Assembly (NCBI RefSeq): GCF_001412575.1
Contig: NZ_CP011834.1
Coordinates: forward strand, 2,480,001 to 2,544,000
Direction: 5' to 3'
DNA: 64,000 nt
From: Limnohabitans sp. 103DPR2
GTDB lineage: Bacteria > Pseudomonadota > Gammaproteobacteria > Burkholderiales > Burkholderiaceae_C
Of this stretch, positions 1 through 10,453 are shown piece after piece. The notes beneath the pieces were generated by a model. That model did not search any database. It worked only from the letters and a program-made list of their open reading frames with translations, and was not told the DNA's origin. Numbering within the stretch: position 1 is the first letter of the stretch; every line of letters begins with the position of its first letter. The position numbers were made by a program, and so were the translations under genes.

Positions 1-1
1 C

Positions 2-328
2 CGCGTCAGCGGCGCTTTGATGTTTTTGCTGATGCCCTTCATCATTTGGATGTTTGACAACTCAATCACATCTGAGTTTTCATTTGCCGCATTTGCGGCC
101 GCTTTCAATGTCGGCATTGGTTTCATTCCAGGCTGGTTCATGAAATTGGTCGCTCTGGCCCTCATTTGGGCCTATTTGCACCACTTCATTGCGGGTGTTC
201 GTCACCTCTACATGGACACTTTCCATGCGGTGACCAAAGAATTCGGCAAGTCTTCTGCCGTGGCCACGCTGGTCTTAAGCCTTGGCCTCACTGTCGTTCT
301 CGCTGCCAAATTGTTTGGCCTTTACTAA
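2..328 (+). CDS. sdhC: Succinate dehydrogenase cytochrome b556 subunit (SdhC), 5' truncated by window edge
   Basis: Membrane anchor of complex II: it binds haem b and ubiquinone and holds SdhAB to the inner membrane. The window opens inside the gene; the reading frame is open from base 2 and gives 108 C-terminal residues. They contain two clear hydrophobic helices and the pattern HHFIAGVRHLYMD (visible residues 60-72), which carries the family's haem-ligand histidine. A full SdhC is about 125-145 residues, so only the N-terminus is missing. It is the first visible gene of an sdhC-sdhD-sdhA-sdhB-sdhE run, with sdhD starting 15 bases downstream. Identification rests on this motif plus the operon and is secure; the start and promoter lie outside the window. 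Confidence 0.93.
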   Translation, partial: RVSGALMFLLMPFIIWMFDNSITSEFSFAAFAAAFNVGIGFIPGWFMKLVALALIWAYLHHFIAGVRHLYMDTFHAVTKEFGKSSAVATLVLSLGLTVVLAAKLFGLY

Positions 329-343
329 TTAGGAACAGAACTC

Positions 344-709
344 ATGTCAGTCAATTACGGTTCCAAACGCGTCACAACAGGCGCTCGCTACGGTCTGCGC
401 GACTGGTTAGCCCAACGCATTACAGCAGCCCTGATGGCCTCTTTCACCTTGGTGGTGTTGGCGCAAGTTATTTTCACCAGTGGCCCCATTGGCTACGAAG
501 AGTGGTCCGGCATTTTTTCAGCCCAATGGATGAAGTTTTTAACTTTTGTCACCATCCTCTCTTTGCTCTATCACGCATGGGTTGGCATTCGTGACATTTG
601 GATGGACTACATCAAACCCTTGGGTTTGCGTCTTTTCTTGCACGTTGCTTCATTGGCTTGGCTCATCGGTTGCGCTGGCTGGGCTGTTCAGGCCTTGTGG
701 CGTCTTTGA
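344..709 (+). CDS. sdhD: Succinate dehydrogenase membrane anchor subunit (SdhD)
   Basis: Second membrane anchor of succinate dehydrogenase, sharing the haem b and quinone site with SdhC. It has 121 residues, the usual SdhD size, with three hydrophobic segments near residues 27-48, 62-85 and 95-118. The stretch YHAWVGIRDIWMDY corresponds to the conserved haem-ligand histidine and following Arg/Asp region. An AGGAAC ribosome site lies just upstream of the ATG. It sits between sdhC and sdhA, about 60 bases before sdhA; that gap shows no promoter or hairpin I trust, so cotranscription is likely. Confidence 0.95.
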   Translation: MSVNYGSKRVTTGARYGLRDWLAQRITAALMASFTLVVLAQVIFTSGPIGYEEWSGIFSAQWMKFLTFVTILSLLYHAWVGIRDIWMDYIKPLGLRLFLHVASLAWLIGCAGWAVQALWRL

Positions 710-769
710 TGCCGTTCAGATCCGCTTAAAGACTGAACCCCATCCTTATTCAACAAGAATTCAAACACC

Positions 770-2575
770 ATGACTTACACCAAAGACAAGATCGCCACGC
801 GTAAATTTGACGTCGTGATCGTCGGCGCAGGCGGCTCCGGCATGCGCGCTTCATTGCAACTGGCACGTGCCGGTTTGAACGTTGCTGTTCTCTCCAAAGT
901 ATTCCCCACACGCTCACACACTGTGGCCGCACAAGGTGGTATTGGCGCTTCATTGGGCAACATGTCCGATGACAACTGGCACTACCACTTCTACGACACC
1001 ATCAAGGGTTCTGACTGGCTGGGCGACCAAGACGCCATCGAATTCATGTGCCGCGAAGCACCCAAGGTGGTGTACGACCTTGAACACATGGGCATGCCCT
1101 TTGACCGCAACCCAGACGGCACCATTTACCAACGTCCTTTTGGCGGTCACACCGCCAACTATGGCGAAAAGCCTGTGCAGCGTGCTTGCGCTGCGGCCGA
1201 CCGTACCGGTCACGCCATGTTGCACACCTTGTACCAACAAAACGTCAAAGCCAAAACCAGCTTCTTCGTGGAGTGGATGGCCCTTGACTTGATCCGCGAC
1301 GCCGAAGGCGATGTGGTGGGCGTCACTGCCCTCGAAATGGAAACAGGCGACTTGCACATCTTGCATGCCAAGACTGTGTTGTTGGCCACCGGCGGCGCAG
1401 GCCGTATCTTTGCAGCTTCAACCAATGCCTTCATCAATACCGGCGACGGATTGGGCATGGCAGCGCGTGCTGGCATTCCTTTGGAAGACATGGAATTCTG
1501 GCAGTTCCACCCCACTGGCGTGGCCGGTGCCGGTGTGTTGCTGACAGAGGGTTGCCGCGGTGAAGGCGCCATTTTGTTGAACAGCAATGGCGAACGTTTC
1601 ATGGAGCGCTATGCGCCTACATTGAAAGACTTGGCCCCTCGCGACTTCGTGTCACGCTCTATGGACCAAGAGATCAAAGAAGGCCGTGGTTGCGGCCCCA
1701 ACAAAGACTATGTGCTGTTGAAACTGGACCACTTGGGTGCAGAAACCATTCACAAGCGCTTGCCTTCTGTGTACGAAATTGGCGTCAACTTCGCCAATGT
1801 CGACATCACCAAAGAACCCATTCCTGTGGTGCCGACCATCCACTATCAAATGGGCGGCATTCCCACCAACGTCCACGGCCAAGTGGTCACGCAAACGGCC
1901 AGCAGCCACAACGCCGTGGTCAATGGCTTGTACGCTGTGGGCGAATGCTCTTGCGTCAGCGTTCACGGCGCCAACCGCTTGGGCACCAACTCTTTGCTCG
2001 ACTTGTTGGTGTTTGGTCGCGCAGCCGGCAACCACATTGTTGACTTTGCCAGCAAAACCAAAGCGCACAAAGATTTGCCGAAAGACGCAGCCGACTTCAC
2101 GCTGGCGCGCCTCAACCGCCTCGAAGGTCGCAAAGGCGAATACGCCCAAGATGTGGCCAACGACATGCGCGCAACGATGCAAAAACATGCTGCTGTGTTC
2201 CGCACACAGGCCAGCATGGACGAAGGCGTGCAAAAAATTGCCGAGATTCGCGAGCGCGTCAATACCATTGGTTTGACCGACAACTCCAAAGTCTTCAACA
2301 CAGCCCGTATTGAAGCCTTGGAAGTTGACAACTTGATCGAGTGCGCTCAATCCACCATGGTGTCTGCTGCCGCTCGCAAGGAATGCCGCGGCGCTCACAC
2401 CGTGAGCGATTACGAGCGTCCAGCCGATGATCCGATCGCACCCTTGGGCCGCGACGATGCCAATTGGATGAAACACACCTTGTGGCACAGCGAAAGCAAC
2501 AGCCTGACTTACAAGCCCGTCAACTTGAAACCGCTGACTGTGGACTCTGTGCCACCCAAAGTCCGTACGTTCTAA
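770..2575 (+). CDS. sdhA: Succinate dehydrogenase flavoprotein subunit (SdhA)
   Basis: Catalytic subunit that oxidises succinate to fumarate and passes electrons to SdhB. It is 601 residues, the normal size. Visible features are the FAD Rossmann motif VVIVGAGGSGM near residue 15, the SHTVAAQGG segment whose histidine carries covalently bound FAD, the substrate-loop HPTG near residue 245, and HGANRLGTNSLLDLLVFGRA near residue 400 with the active-site arginine. It lies between sdhD and sdhB, with 18 bases before sdhB. SdhE at the end of the operon is the expected flavinylation factor. All key residues are present. Confidence 0.98.
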   Translation: MTYTKDKIATRKFDVVIVGAGGSGMRASLQLARAGLNVAVLSKVFPTRSHTVAAQGGIGASLGNMSDDNWHYHFYDTIKGSDWLGDQDAIEFMCREAPKVVYDLEHMGMPFDRNPDGTIYQRPFGGHTANYGEKPVQRACAAADRTGHAMLHTLYQQNVKAKTSFFVEWMALDLIRDAEGDVVGVTALEMETGDLHILHAKTVLLATGGAGRIFAASTNAFINTGDGLGMAARAGIPLEDMEFWQFHPTGVAGAGVLLTEGCRGEGAILLNSNGERFMERYAPTLKDLAPRDFVSRSMDQEIKEGRGCGPNKDYVLLKLDHLGAETIHKRLPSVYEIGVNFANVDITKEPIPVVPTIHYQMGGIPTNVHGQVVTQTASSHNAVVNGLYAVGECSCVSVHGANRLGTNSLLDLLVFGRAAGNHIVDFASKTKAHKDLPKDAADFTLARLNRLEGRKGEYAQDVANDMRATMQKHAAVFRTQASMDEGVQKIAEIRERVNTIGLTDNSKVFNTARIEALEVDNLIECAQSTMVSAAARKECRGAHTVSDYERPADDPIAPLGRDDANWMKHTLWHSESNSLTYKPVNLKPLTVDSVPPKVRTF

Positions 2576-2593
2576 ATTACTGAAGGTTGAATC

Positions 2594-3298
2594 ATGACTC
2601 TACGTACATTTGAAATCTATCGTTACGATCCTGACAAGGATGCCAAGCCCTACATGCAAACCATTCAAGTTGAATTGGATGGCCACGAGCGCATGTTGCT
2701 TGACGCTTTGATGAAGCTGAAAAAAGTAGACCCTTCTTTGTCCTTCCGCCGCTCATGCCGCGAAGGTGTGTGTGGCTCTGACGCCATGAACATCAATGGC
2801 AAAAATGGTTTGGCTTGCCTCACCAACATGTTGACATTGCCCGGCAAGATTGTTTTGAAACCACTGCCAGGCCTGCCCGTTGTGCGCGACTTGATCGTTG
2901 ACATGACGCAGTTCTTCAAGCAATACAACTCCATCAAGCCTTACTTGATCAACGACAGCATTCCGCCTGAAAAAGAGCGTCTGCAAAGCCCTGAAGAGCG
3001 CGAAGAACTCAATGGCTTGTACGAATGCATTTTGTGCGCCAGCTGCTCTACTTCTTGCCCTAGCTTCTGGTGGAACCCGGACAAATTTGTCGGCCCCGCT
3101 GGCTTGTTGCAGGCTTATCGTTTCTTGGCTGATAGCCGCGACCAAGGCACTGCAGAGCGCCTGGACAATTTAGAAGACCCCTATCGCTTGTTCCGATGCC
3201 ACACCATCATGAACTGCGTGGATGTGTGCCCAAAGAGCCTCAACCCCACCAAAGCGATTGGCAAGATCAAAGAGATGATGGTGCGCCGCGCCGTCTAA
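2594..3298 (+). CDS. sdhB: Succinate dehydrogenase iron-sulfur subunit (SdhB)
   Basis: Electron-transfer subunit linking the SdhA flavin to quinone. It is 234 residues. The N-terminal ferredoxin domain has SCREGVCGSD and a later C in NGLAC, the [2Fe-2S] set with aspartate in the third position as in E. coli SdhB. The C-terminal domain has CILCASCSTSCP for the [4Fe-4S] cluster, and CHTIMNCVDVCPKSLNP contributes the [3Fe-4S] ligands. It is followed almost directly by sdhE. There are no missing ligands or frame problems. Confidence 0.98.
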   Translation: MTLRTFEIYRYDPDKDAKPYMQTIQVELDGHERMLLDALMKLKKVDPSLSFRRSCREGVCGSDAMNINGKNGLACLTNMLTLPGKIVLKPLPGLPVVRDLIVDMTQFFKQYNSIKPYLINDSIPPEKERLQSPEEREELNGLYECILCASCSTSCPSFWWNPDKFVGPAGLLQAYRFLADSRDQGTAERLDNLEDPYRLFRCHTIMNCVDVCPKSLNPTKAIGKIKEMMVRRAV

Positions 3299-3326
3299 TT
3301 TGAGAGCACAGACGAGTCCAAACTTT

Positions 3327-3617
3327 ATGGGAGATGAACTGCTTGATGGATTAGATCGCCACACCCCTCTGGGTGAGCGCGCTTTAAGCAAACTTCGTTG
3401 GCGCTGCCGACGTGGCTTGTTGGAAAACGATCTTTTCATTGAGCGATTCTTCAATCGCCATGCCTCCCACTTGACCGTGGGTCAAGCCAGGGGCATGTAT
3501 GTACTGATGGACTTGTCGGACAACGACTTGATGGATTTGCTCATGAAGCGCAAGTCCCTTGAGCCTGAAATGGCAACAGAAGAAGTCAGCGAAGCGCTGA
3601 ACATGCTGATGGCATAA
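3327..3617 (+). CDS. sdhE: SdhE/YgfY-family FAD assembly factor
   Basis: Small soluble factor that promotes covalent FAD attachment to SdhA. The product is 96 residues from the chosen ATG and carries the family signature RGLLE (RGxxE) within RWRCRRGLLENDLFIERF. I start at the ATG giving MGDELLDGL; an in-frame TTG at 3300 would add nine residues that do not resemble the family and has no better ribosome site. Position at the end of the sdh operon, before gltA, is the standard arrangement. A role in flavinylation is known for the family, not shown here. Confidence 0.88.
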   Translation: MGDELLDGLDRHTPLGERALSKLRWRCRRGLLENDLFIERFFNRHASHLTVGQARGMYVLMDLSDNDLMDLLMKRKSLEPEMATEEVSEALNMLMA

Positions 3618-3682
3618 AGATTGCTATGCATTATCGCAATCACGCAAATTTGAATTGAATGATGACTAGAGGAAATTGAATC

Positions 3683-4987
3683 ATGAAACTTGCTGACAAC
3701 AAAGCAACCCTGTCGTTCAGTAACGGCAGCCCCAGCATTGAGATGCCCGTCTACAGCGGCAACATCGGTCCTGATGTGATCGACATTCGCAAGCTTTATG
3801 GCCAAAGCGGCATGTTCACCTACGACCCCGGCTTCTTGTCGACCGCCTCTTGCCAATCTAGCATCACCTACATCGACGGCGATAAGGGCGAATTGCTTTA
3901 TCGTGGCTACCCCATCGAGCAATTGGCCAACCATGGCGACTATTTGGACACCTGCTATTTGCTTTTGAAAGGCGACTTGCCAGACGCCAAGCAGAGCACC
4001 GACTTCCACAAGCTGGTCAACAACCACACCATGGTCAACGAGCAGATGCAATTCTTCTTGCGCGGTTTCCGCCGAGATGCGCACCCCATGGCCGTCTTGA
4101 CTGGCTTGGTTGGCGCTTTGTCTGCCTTCTATCATGACAGCACAGACATCAACAACCCTGAGCACCGCGAAATTGCGGCGATTCGCTTGATCGCCAAGAT
4201 GCCAACTTTGGTGGCGATGGCTTACAAATACGGCGTGGGTCAGCCCTTCATGTACCCCCAAAACAACTTGTCCTACTCAGGCAACTTCCTGCGCATGATG
4301 TTTGGTGTGCCTTGCGAAGACTACAAAGTGAACCCCGTGCTTGAACGCGCTTTGGACCGCATCTTCATCTTGCACGCAGATCACGAGCAAAACGCCTCCA
4401 CTTCTACAGTGCGTTTGTGCGGCTCTTCTGGCACGAACCCCTTCGCTGCCATTGCAGCAGGCGTGGCTTGCCTCTGGGGCCCTGCACACGGCGGCGCCAA
4501 CGAAGCTTGCTTGAACATGCTCGATGACATCCAAAAAATGGGCGGCATCTCCAAAGTGGGCGAGTTCATGGAACAAGTCAAAGACAAAAACTCTGGCGTC
4601 AAGCTGATGGGCTTTGGTCACCGCGTTTACAAAAACTACGACCCCCGCGCCAAATTGATGCAAGAGACTTGCAACGAAGTCTTGGCAGAACTGGGCTTGG
4701 AAAACGACCCCTTGTTCAAGTTGGCCAAGCAAGTCGAAAAGATCGCTTTGGAAGACGACTACTTTGTGTCTCGCAAGTTGTACCCCAACGTCGACTTCTA
4801 CTCTGGCATCGTGCAACGCGCCATCGGCATTCCAGTGAACTTGTTCACCGGCGTGTTCGCACTGGCTCGCACAGTGGGCTGGATTGCACAACTGAATGAA
4901 ATGATTGGTGACCCCGAGTACAAAATCGGCCGTCCCCGTCAACTGTTTACAGGCTCACCCCGCCGTAACGTGCCTGGCGCTAAATAA
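3683..4987 (+). CDS. gltA: Type II citrate synthase
   Basis: Condenses acetyl-CoA and oxaloacetate to citrate, feeding the TCA cycle that SdhCDAB serves. It is 434 residues, typical of the hexameric NADH-regulated type II enzymes. Active-site segments include [34 protein letters not shown] with a catalytic histidine, [13 protein letters not shown], and [13 protein letters not shown] with the catalytic aspartate. A GAGGAAAT ribosome site precedes the ATG. The 65 bases after sdhE contain GATTGC/GCAATC arms but no convincing sigma70 promoter, so it may be read from the sdh promoter or a weak local one. A strong terminator follows. Confidence 0.97.
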   Translation: MKLADNKATLSFSNGSPSIEMPVYSGNIGPDVIDIRKLYGQSGMFTYDPGFLSTASCQSSITYIDGDKGELLYRGYPIEQLANHGDYLDTCYLLLKGDLPDAKQSTDFHKLVNNHTMVNEQMQFFLRGFRRDAHPMAVLTGLVGALSAFYHDSTDINNPEHREIAAIRLIAKMPTLVAMAYKYGVGQPFMYPQNNLSYSGNFLRMMFGVPCEDYKVNPVLERALDRIFILHADHEQNASTSTVRLCGSSGTNPFAAIAAGVACLWGPAHGGANEACLNMLDDIQKMGGISKVGEFMEQVKDKNSGVKLMGFGHRVYKNYDPRAKLMQETCNEVLAELGLENDPLFKLAKQVEKIALEDDYFVSRKLYPNVDFYSGIVQRAIGIPVNLFTGVFALARTVGWIAQLNEMIGDPEYKIGRPRQLFTGSPRRNVPGAK

Positions 4988-5001
4988 GCCGAGTGCCTCG
5001 C

Positions 5002-5035
5002 AAAAAAGCCCGCGTGATCCGCGGGCTTTTTTTTA
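5002..5035. terminator. Bidirectional rho-independent terminator between gltA and pntB
   Basis: An A-rich run, an 11-bp stem with arms AAAAGCCCGCG and CGCGGGCTTTT around a short TGATC-type loop, then eight T residues. Because A and T runs flank both sides it can stop transcription from gltA (+) and from pntB (-), which converge here. Confidence 0.93.
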
Positions 5036-5063
5036 TCTGCTCAAACTGTTGAATGATGAAGTT

Positions 5064-6485
5064 TTAACTCTTGAGAGAAACCAGAACTTCGTCCAGCATC
5101 TTCTTCGCATCGCCAAACAACATGCGGTTGTTGTCTTTGTAGAAGAGTGGATTGTCAACGCCCGCATAGCCACTGGCCATTGAGCGTTTCATCACAATGC
5201 TGGTGCGCGCTTTCCAAACTTCAAGCACTGGCATACCCGCAATGGGGCTTGCTGGATCGTCTTGAGCCGCCGGGTTCACGATGTCATTGGCACCAATCAC
5301 GATGGCCACATCAGTGTCGGGGAAGTCTTCGTTCAGCTCGTCCATTTCCAAGACGATGTCGTAAGGCACTTTGGCTTCAGCCAACAGCACGTTCATGTGC
5401 CCCGGCATACGACCCGCAACAGGGTGGATACCGAAGCGAACATTGACGCCTTTTTCGCGCAGGGTTCGGGTGATTTCAAAGACGGTGTGCTGTGCTTGCG
5501 CCACAGCCATGCCGTAGCCCGGCACAATGATCACGTTCTTGGCATCGCGCAACAACTCTGCCGTCTCGGCCGCCAAGATGGGACTCACCTCACCCTGCGG
5601 CTCGGCACTTGCACCTTCAGCAGGCTTGGGGGCTGCAGCGGTGGTACCAAAACCACCGGCAATCACACTGATGAAACTGCGGTTCATGGCGTTGCACATG
5701 ATGTAAGACAGGATGGCACCGCTGGAGCCCACCAAGGCACCCACTACGATCAACAAATCGTTGTTCAACATGAAGCCTGTGGCAGCAGCGGCCCAGCCTG
5801 AGTAACTGTTCAACATGGAAACCACCACCGGCATGTCGGCGCCACCAATGGCCATCACCATGTGAATGCCAAACAAAAGTGCAATGGCGCTCATGACAAA
5901 CAGCGGCATCATGCCTTGCTCGATGGTCTCTGCTTGCAAGAACAAGCGACCAAAGTAAACCACCGCCAGCAAACCAGCCAAATTGATCCAATGACGGGCG
6001 GGCAGCAGCAAAGGACTGCCACCGATGCGGCCTGACAACTTGCCAAATGCCGCCACCGAGCCAGAGAATGTGACCGCACCGATGAAGATGCCGATGTAGA
6101 TTTCCATGGCGTGGATGGTGTGCGCTGCACCCTCAAAACCTTTGGTGGCCTCGGGATCGACGAAGGTGGCATAGCCCACCAATACAGCGGCCATACCGAC
6201 CATGCTGTGCATGAGCGCGACCAACTCGGGCATTTGCGTCATTTGTACTGCACGTGCAGCGTACAAACCAATGGCACCGCCAATCACCAAACTGCCCACA
6301 ATCCAAGGCGTACCCGCGCTTGTCACTTGAGGGCCCAAGACAGTGGCCAACACGGCCAAGGTCATGCCGACCATGCCGTAGAGGTTGCCACGGCGAGCGG
6401 TTTCTTGATTGGACAATCCGCCCAAGCTGAGGATGAAGAGAATGGTTGCGCCAATGTACGCAACCGTAGACAAGTTAGAGGTCAT
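5064..6485 (-). CDS. pntB: NAD(P) transhydrogenase beta subunit (PntB)
   Basis: Membrane and NADP(H)-binding subunit of the proton-translocating transhydrogenase, which makes NADPH from NADH at the expense of the proton gradient. It is 473 residues. The N-terminal half is a series of hydrophobic helices. The C-terminal domain III has [32 protein letters not shown] and [12 protein letters not shown], the NADP-binding signatures. It lies 17 bases downstream of pntA on the minus strand, so the pair forms one operon that converges on gltA. Confidence 0.97.
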   Translation of the reverse strand: MTSNLSTVAYIGATILFILSLGGLSNQETARRGNLYGMVGMTLAVLATVLGPQVTSAGTPWIVGSLVIGGAIGLYAARAVQMTQMPELVALMHSMVGMAAVLVGYATFVDPEATKGFEGAAHTIHAMEIYIGIFIGAVTFSGSVAAFGKLSGRIGGSPLLLPARHWINLAGLLAVVYFGRLFLQAETIEQGMMPLFVMSAIALLFGIHMVMAIGGADMPVVVSMLNSYSGWAAAATGFMLNNDLLIVVGALVGSSGAILSYIMCNAMNRSFISVIAGGFGTTAAAPKPAEGASAEPQGEVSPILAAETAELLRDAKNVIIVPGYGMAVAQAQHTVFEITRTLREKGVNVRFGIHPVAGRMPGHMNVLLAEAKVPYDIVLEMDELNEDFPDTDVAIVIGANDIVNPAAQDDPASPIAGMPVLEVWKARTSIVMKRSMASGYAGVDNPLFYKDNNRMLFGDAKKMLDEVLVSLKS

Positions 6486-6502
6486 GAATTACTTCTTCCT
6501 GA

Positions 6503-8134
6503 TTATTTTCTGAACATCGCCAGCATGCGCTGAGTGACTGCAAAGCCGCCAAACATGTTGATGGCGGTGAGCACCAAGGCGAGCGAAGCCAACACAATGA
6601 TCAGCGTGTTTGGGCGTGCAGCTGCATTGGCCATGGGTGAGATTTGCACCAGTGCGCCAATGGCAATGATGGAGCTGATGGCATTGGTCACGCTCATGAG
6701 GGGGGTGTGCAGGGCAGGCTTGACATTCCAAACCACCATGTAGCCCACAAAGCAGGCCAACACAAACACCGTAAAGTGCGACAGGAACGCAGTCGGCGCA
6801 TAAAGGCCCACCAGGACAAACAAGACCGCAGCGATGCCCGCCACGATGGCCAGTTGACCAGCAGGCATGGGGCCAGAAGGTTCGCCATGGCCATGGCCTT
6901 TTTTGGCGACGGGAGCTGCAACTGGTTTTGGCGCAGGTTTGGCAGCAACCACCAAAGGCGGTGCTGGCCACGTGATGGTGCCCTCTTTGATGACCGTGAG
7001 TCCGCGAATGGCATCGTCTTCCATGTTGACGTTGATCACGCCATCTTTGGTTTTGCAGAGCTCTTCAGTTAAGCGAAACAGGTTGGTGCCATAAAGCGTA
7101 GACGACTGGCGCGCCATGCGAGATGCCAAGTCGGTGTAACCCACAATGGTGACACCGTGCTTGACCACTGCTTTGCCTGGCTCGGTCAGCTCGCAGTTGC
7201 CGCCTTGCTCGGCGGCCATGTCCACAATCACGCTGCCGGGCTTCATGTTGCGCACCATGTCAGCCGTGATCAGCTTAGGGGCCGGTTTGCCAGGAATGAG
7301 TGCGGTGGTGATGATGATGTCGCACTCTTTGGCTTGCTGCGCATACATCTCGCGCTGCGCCGCTTGAAAGCCCTCGCTCATGACTTTGGCATAACCGCCG
7401 CCGCCAGAGCCTTCTTCCTCAAAGTTCACCTTGACGAACTCGCCGCCTAGCGATACCACTTGGTCGGCCACTTCAGCACGCGTGTCGTTGGCGCGAACGA
7501 TGGCGCCCAAGCTGGCCGCGGCACCAATGGCTGCCAAACCCGCAACGCCAGCACCGGCAATGAACACCTTGGCTGGCGGCACTTTGCCCGCAGCCGTAAT
7601 TTGACCGTTAAAGAAGCGACCAAAAGCACCTGCCGCCTCGACCACAGCGCGGTAGCCACTCACACCGGCCATGGAGGTCAGTGCGTCCATTTTTTGGGCA
7701 CGGCTGAGGGTTCGGGGCAGCGCGTCAATGGACAAGGCAGTGACTTTTTTGACCGCCAGTTGTTGCATCAAATCGGGGTTTTGAGCAGGCCACAAGAAAC
7801 CGATGAGGGTCTGGCCTTCGTGCATGAGGGCAACTTCCTCGGCCGTCGGTGCGCGGACTTTGAAGACGATGTCGCTGCCGCGCCAAAGTGCCTCAGCGCT
7901 GGGCGCAATGCTTGCACCAGCTTGCTCGTAGGCTTGATCGGACAGGTCGGCCAGTTCTCCTGCACCTTTTTCGACGACGACTGAAAAGCCCAGCTTGATC
8001 AGCTTGGTGACCACATCAGGTACGGTGGCAACGCGCTTTTCGCCAGGAAATACCTCTTTGGGTACGCCAATGCGTTGGGGACTAGAGGCCGCTTTGCCGT
8101 CTAAAACATTGTCACTTGGGTGGACAGTCGTCAT
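6503..8134 (-). CDS. pntA: NAD(P) transhydrogenase alpha subunit, full-length (PntA)
   Basis: NAD(H)-binding subunit of the transhydrogenase. At 543 residues it is the single-chain form: an N-terminal dinucleotide domain like alanine dehydrogenase ([51 protein letters not shown]), a Pro/Ala-rich linker near residues 400-425, and a C-terminal membrane part with about four helices. Many relatives split this into pntAA and pntAB; here they are fused as in E. coli. It is divergent from leuC across a 169-bp gap. The first ~20 residues before [14 protein letters not shown] look like a disordered extension, so a later start cannot be excluded. Confidence 0.96.
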   Translation of the reverse strand: MTTVHPSDNVLDGKAASSPQRIGVPKEVFPGEKRVATVPDVVTKLIKLGFSVVVEKGAGELADLSDQAYEQAGASIAPSAEALWRGSDIVFKVRAPTAEEVALMHEGQTLIGFLWPAQNPDLMQQLAVKKVTALSIDALPRTLSRAQKMDALTSMAGVSGYRAVVEAAGAFGRFFNGQITAAGKVPPAKVFIAGAGVAGLAAIGAAASLGAIVRANDTRAEVADQVVSLGGEFVKVNFEEEGSGGGGYAKVMSEGFQAAQREMYAQQAKECDIIITTALIPGKPAPKLITADMVRNMKPGSVIVDMAAEQGGNCELTEPGKAVVKHGVTIVGYTDLASRMARQSSTLYGTNLFRLTEELCKTKDGVINVNMEDDAIRGLTVIKEGTITWPAPPLVVAAKPAPKPVAAPVAKKGHGHGEPSGPMPAGQLAIVAGIAAVLFVLVGLYAPTAFLSHFTVFVLACFVGYMVVWNVKPALHTPLMSVTNAISSIIAIGALVQISPMANAAARPNTLIIVLASLALVLTAINMFGGFAVTQRMLAMFRK

Positions 8135-8303
8135 GGAAAAGTCTCAATAAAAGTTAACTGATGTAGCTGGCTTGCGCTTCTAGGACCGGCTGTTCGACAC
8201 TATAGCTTTTCAAGATGCAATTCCATCGATCCTACCCTGCAAATACAGCGTGGGCAATATGCGTTATCAGCTTAAAATGCTGGGCTTGACCCTAGGAAGC
8301 ACC

Positions 8304-9725
8304 ATGGCACGCACGCTTTACGACAAAATTTGGGACGAACACGTCGTCCACACCGAAGAAGACGGCACCTCCGTCTTGTACATCGACCGTCACTTGGTGC
8401 ACGAAGTCACCAGCCCCCAAGCCTTCGAAGGCTTACGCCAAGCGGGCCGCAAAGTCTGGCGCGTCAGCTCCATTGTTGCCACGGCTGACCACAATACCCC
8501 CACAACTGGTTGGGAGTTAGGCTACGACGGCATCACCGACCCCATCAGCAAAGAACAAATTACCACCCTGGACAGCAACATTGCTGAATTTGGTTCCGCG
8601 GCATTTTTCCCCTTCATGTCCAAACGCCAAGGCATTGTGCACGTCATTGGCCCAGAAAATGGTGCCACCCTCCCCGGCATGACCGTGGTTTGCGGCGACT
8701 CCCATACGTCCACACACGGCGCTTTTGGCGCCTTGGCCCACGGCATTGGCACCAGCGAAGTGGAGCACGTCATGGCCACTCAAACTTTGTTGGCCAAAAA
8801 AGCCAAAAACATGCTGGTAAAGGTCGAAGGCACGGTTGCCAAAGGCATTACGGGCAAAGACATTGTGCTGGCCATCATCGGCAAAATCGGCACAGCCGGC
8901 GGTACGGGCTACACCATTGAGTTTGGTGGCTCGGCCATTCGTGCGTTGTCCATGGAAGGTCGCATGACCGTCTGCAACATGGCCATTGAAGCTGGCGCAC
9001 GCGCTGGCTTGGTGGCCGTTGACGAAAAAACCATCGAGTACGTCAAAGGTCGCTTGTTGTCTCCCACGGGTGTGGAATGGGATCATGCGGTCACTTATTG
9101 GAAAACCTTGCAATCCGACGCCGGCGCTCATTTTGATGCCGTGGTTGAAATCAACGCTGCCGAAATCGTGCCGCAAGTCACTTGGGGCACCTCACCCGAA
9201 ATGGTGTTGGGCATCAACGGCACCGTGCCCGATCCCGACAAAGAAAAAGACGCCAACAAACGCGGCGCCATTGAACGCGCCCTCACGTACATGGGCCTTG
9301 AACCCGGCAAAGCGCTGAACGACATTTTTGTTGACAAAGTTTTCATTGGTTCTTGCACCAACAGCCGCATTGAAGACATGCGTGAAGCGGCAGCTGTGGT
9401 CAAAAACTTGGGCCAAAAAGTTTCCAAAACCGTCAAGTTGGCCATGGTGGTGCCGGGTTCTGGTTTGGTCAAAGAACAGGCCGAGCGCGAAGGGCTGCAC
9501 GAGATTTTCAAAGCCGCTGGTTTTGAATGGCGTGAGCCAGGTTGTTCGATGTGCTTGGCCATGAATGCCGACCGCTTAGAGCCCGGCGAGCGTTGCGCCA
9601 GCACCAGCAATCGCAACTTCGAAGGCCGTCAAGGTGCAGGCGGACGCACGCACTTGGTCAGCCCTGCCATGGCAGCTGCAGCTGCCATTCATGGTCATTT
9701 TGTGGACATTCGTCAATTTGCTTAA
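8304..9725 (+). CDS. leuC: 3-isopropylmalate dehydratase large subunit (LeuC)
   Basis: Aconitase-family subunit that, with LeuD, isomerises 2- to 3-isopropylmalate in leucine synthesis. It is 473 residues from the ATG beginning [13 protein letters not shown], which has AGGAAG six bases upstream; an upstream in-frame extension is not family-like. The [4Fe-4S] ligands are in [12 protein letters not shown] and the CxxC of [16 protein letters not shown] -10-like hexamer at 8273-8278 would place a start about 20 bases before the gene, but I see no good -35. It heads a leuC-leuD-leuB-asd run. No leader peptide or attenuator is visible in front of it. Confidence 0.97.
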   Translation: MARTLYDKIWDEHVVHTEEDGTSVLYIDRHLVHEVTSPQAFEGLRQAGRKVWRVSSIVATADHNTPTTGWELGYDGITDPISKEQITTLDSNIAEFGSAAFFPFMSKRQGIVHVIGPENGATLPGMTVVCGDSHTSTHGAFGALAHGIGTSEVEHVMATQTLLAKKAKNMLVKVEGTVAKGITGKDIVLAIIGKIGTAGGTGYTIEFGGSAIRALSMEGRMTVCNMAIEAGARAGLVAVDEKTIEYVKGRLLSPTGVEWDHAVTYWKTLQSDAGAHFDAVVEINAAEIVPQVTWGTSPEMVLGINGTVPDPDKEKDANKRGAIERALTYMGLEPGKALNDIFVDKVFIGSCTNSRIEDMREAAAVVKNLGQKVSKTVKLAMVVPGSGLVKEQAEREGLHEIFKAAGFEWREPGCSMCLAMNADRLEPGERCASTSNRNFEGRQGAGGRTHLVSPAMAAAAAIHGHFVDIRQFA

Positions 9726-9771
9726 GTGCATTTGAGAACGAAGCACTCACACAGTCGATCAAGGAATACAC

Positions 9772-10416
9772 ATGCAAAAATTTACAGTTCACAAAGGTCT
9801 CGTGGCACCCATGGACCGTGAGAACGTCGACACCGACGCCATCATTCCCAAACAATTTCTCAAGTCCATCCGCAAGACTGGCTTCGGCCCCAACTTGTTT
9901 GATGAATGGCGATATCTGGATGCGGGCTACCCTGGCCAAGACCCCACAAGCCGCAAACCCAATCCCGATTTCGTGTTGAACCAATCACGCTACCAAGGTG
10001 CGTCCATTTTGTTGGCTCGCAAAAACTTTGGCTGCGGCTCATCACGTGAGCACGCCCCTTGGGCCATTGACCAATACGGCTTCCGTGCGGTCATTGCCCC
10101 TAGCTTCGCCGACATCTTTTTCAACAACTGTTTCAAAAATGGCTTGTTGCCCATCGTCTTGCCCGAAAACGTGGTGGCCAAATTGTTTGACGAAGTGGCT
10201 GCCTTCCCCGGCTACCAACTCACCATTGATTTAGAGCGCCAAGTGGTGCTTCGTCCCCAAGGCGAGGAAATCCCTTTTGACGTCCAAGCCTTCCGCAAAT
10301 ACTGCCTGATGAACGGCTTGGACGACATTGGCTTGACCTTGCGCTACGCAGACAAAATCAAAGCCTATGAAGCCGAACGCTTGGCCACCAAGCCTTGGTT
10401 AGCCCACGTCGCCTAA
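9772..10416 (+). CDS. leuD: 3-isopropylmalate dehydratase small subunit (LeuD)
   Basis: Swivel-domain partner of LeuC. It is 214 residues, with the family's [15 protein letters not shown] near residue 20 and [20 protein letters not shown] near residue 87. It begins 46 bases after leuC and ends 37 bases before leuB. The short leuC-leuD gap holds no small lipoprotein gene, which some Burkholderiales carry there. Confidence 0.97.
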   Translation: MQKFTVHKGLVAPMDRENVDTDAIIPKQFLKSIRKTGFGPNLFDEWRYLDAGYPGQDPTSRKPNPDFVLNQSRYQGASILLARKNFGCGSSREHAPWAIDQYGFRAVIAPSFADIFFNNCFKNGLLPIVLPENVVAKLFDEVAAFPGYQLTIDLERQVVLRPQGEEIPFDVQAFRKYCLMNGLDDIGLTLRYADKIKAYEAERLATKPWLAHVA

Positions 10417-10453
10417 AAACGTCACAACTCCATCGTTTGAGAAAAGAATCATC

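Noticed and set aside
1652..2488. 278-residue open frame antisense to sdhA
   Set aside because: Shadow of a strongly coding gene; no ribosome site, no family motifs, and the sense frame has complete catalytic motifs.
8135..8303. Leader peptide or attenuator for the leucine genes
   Set aside because: No leucine-codon-rich short frame and no terminator/antiterminator pair could be found in the pntA-leuC gap.
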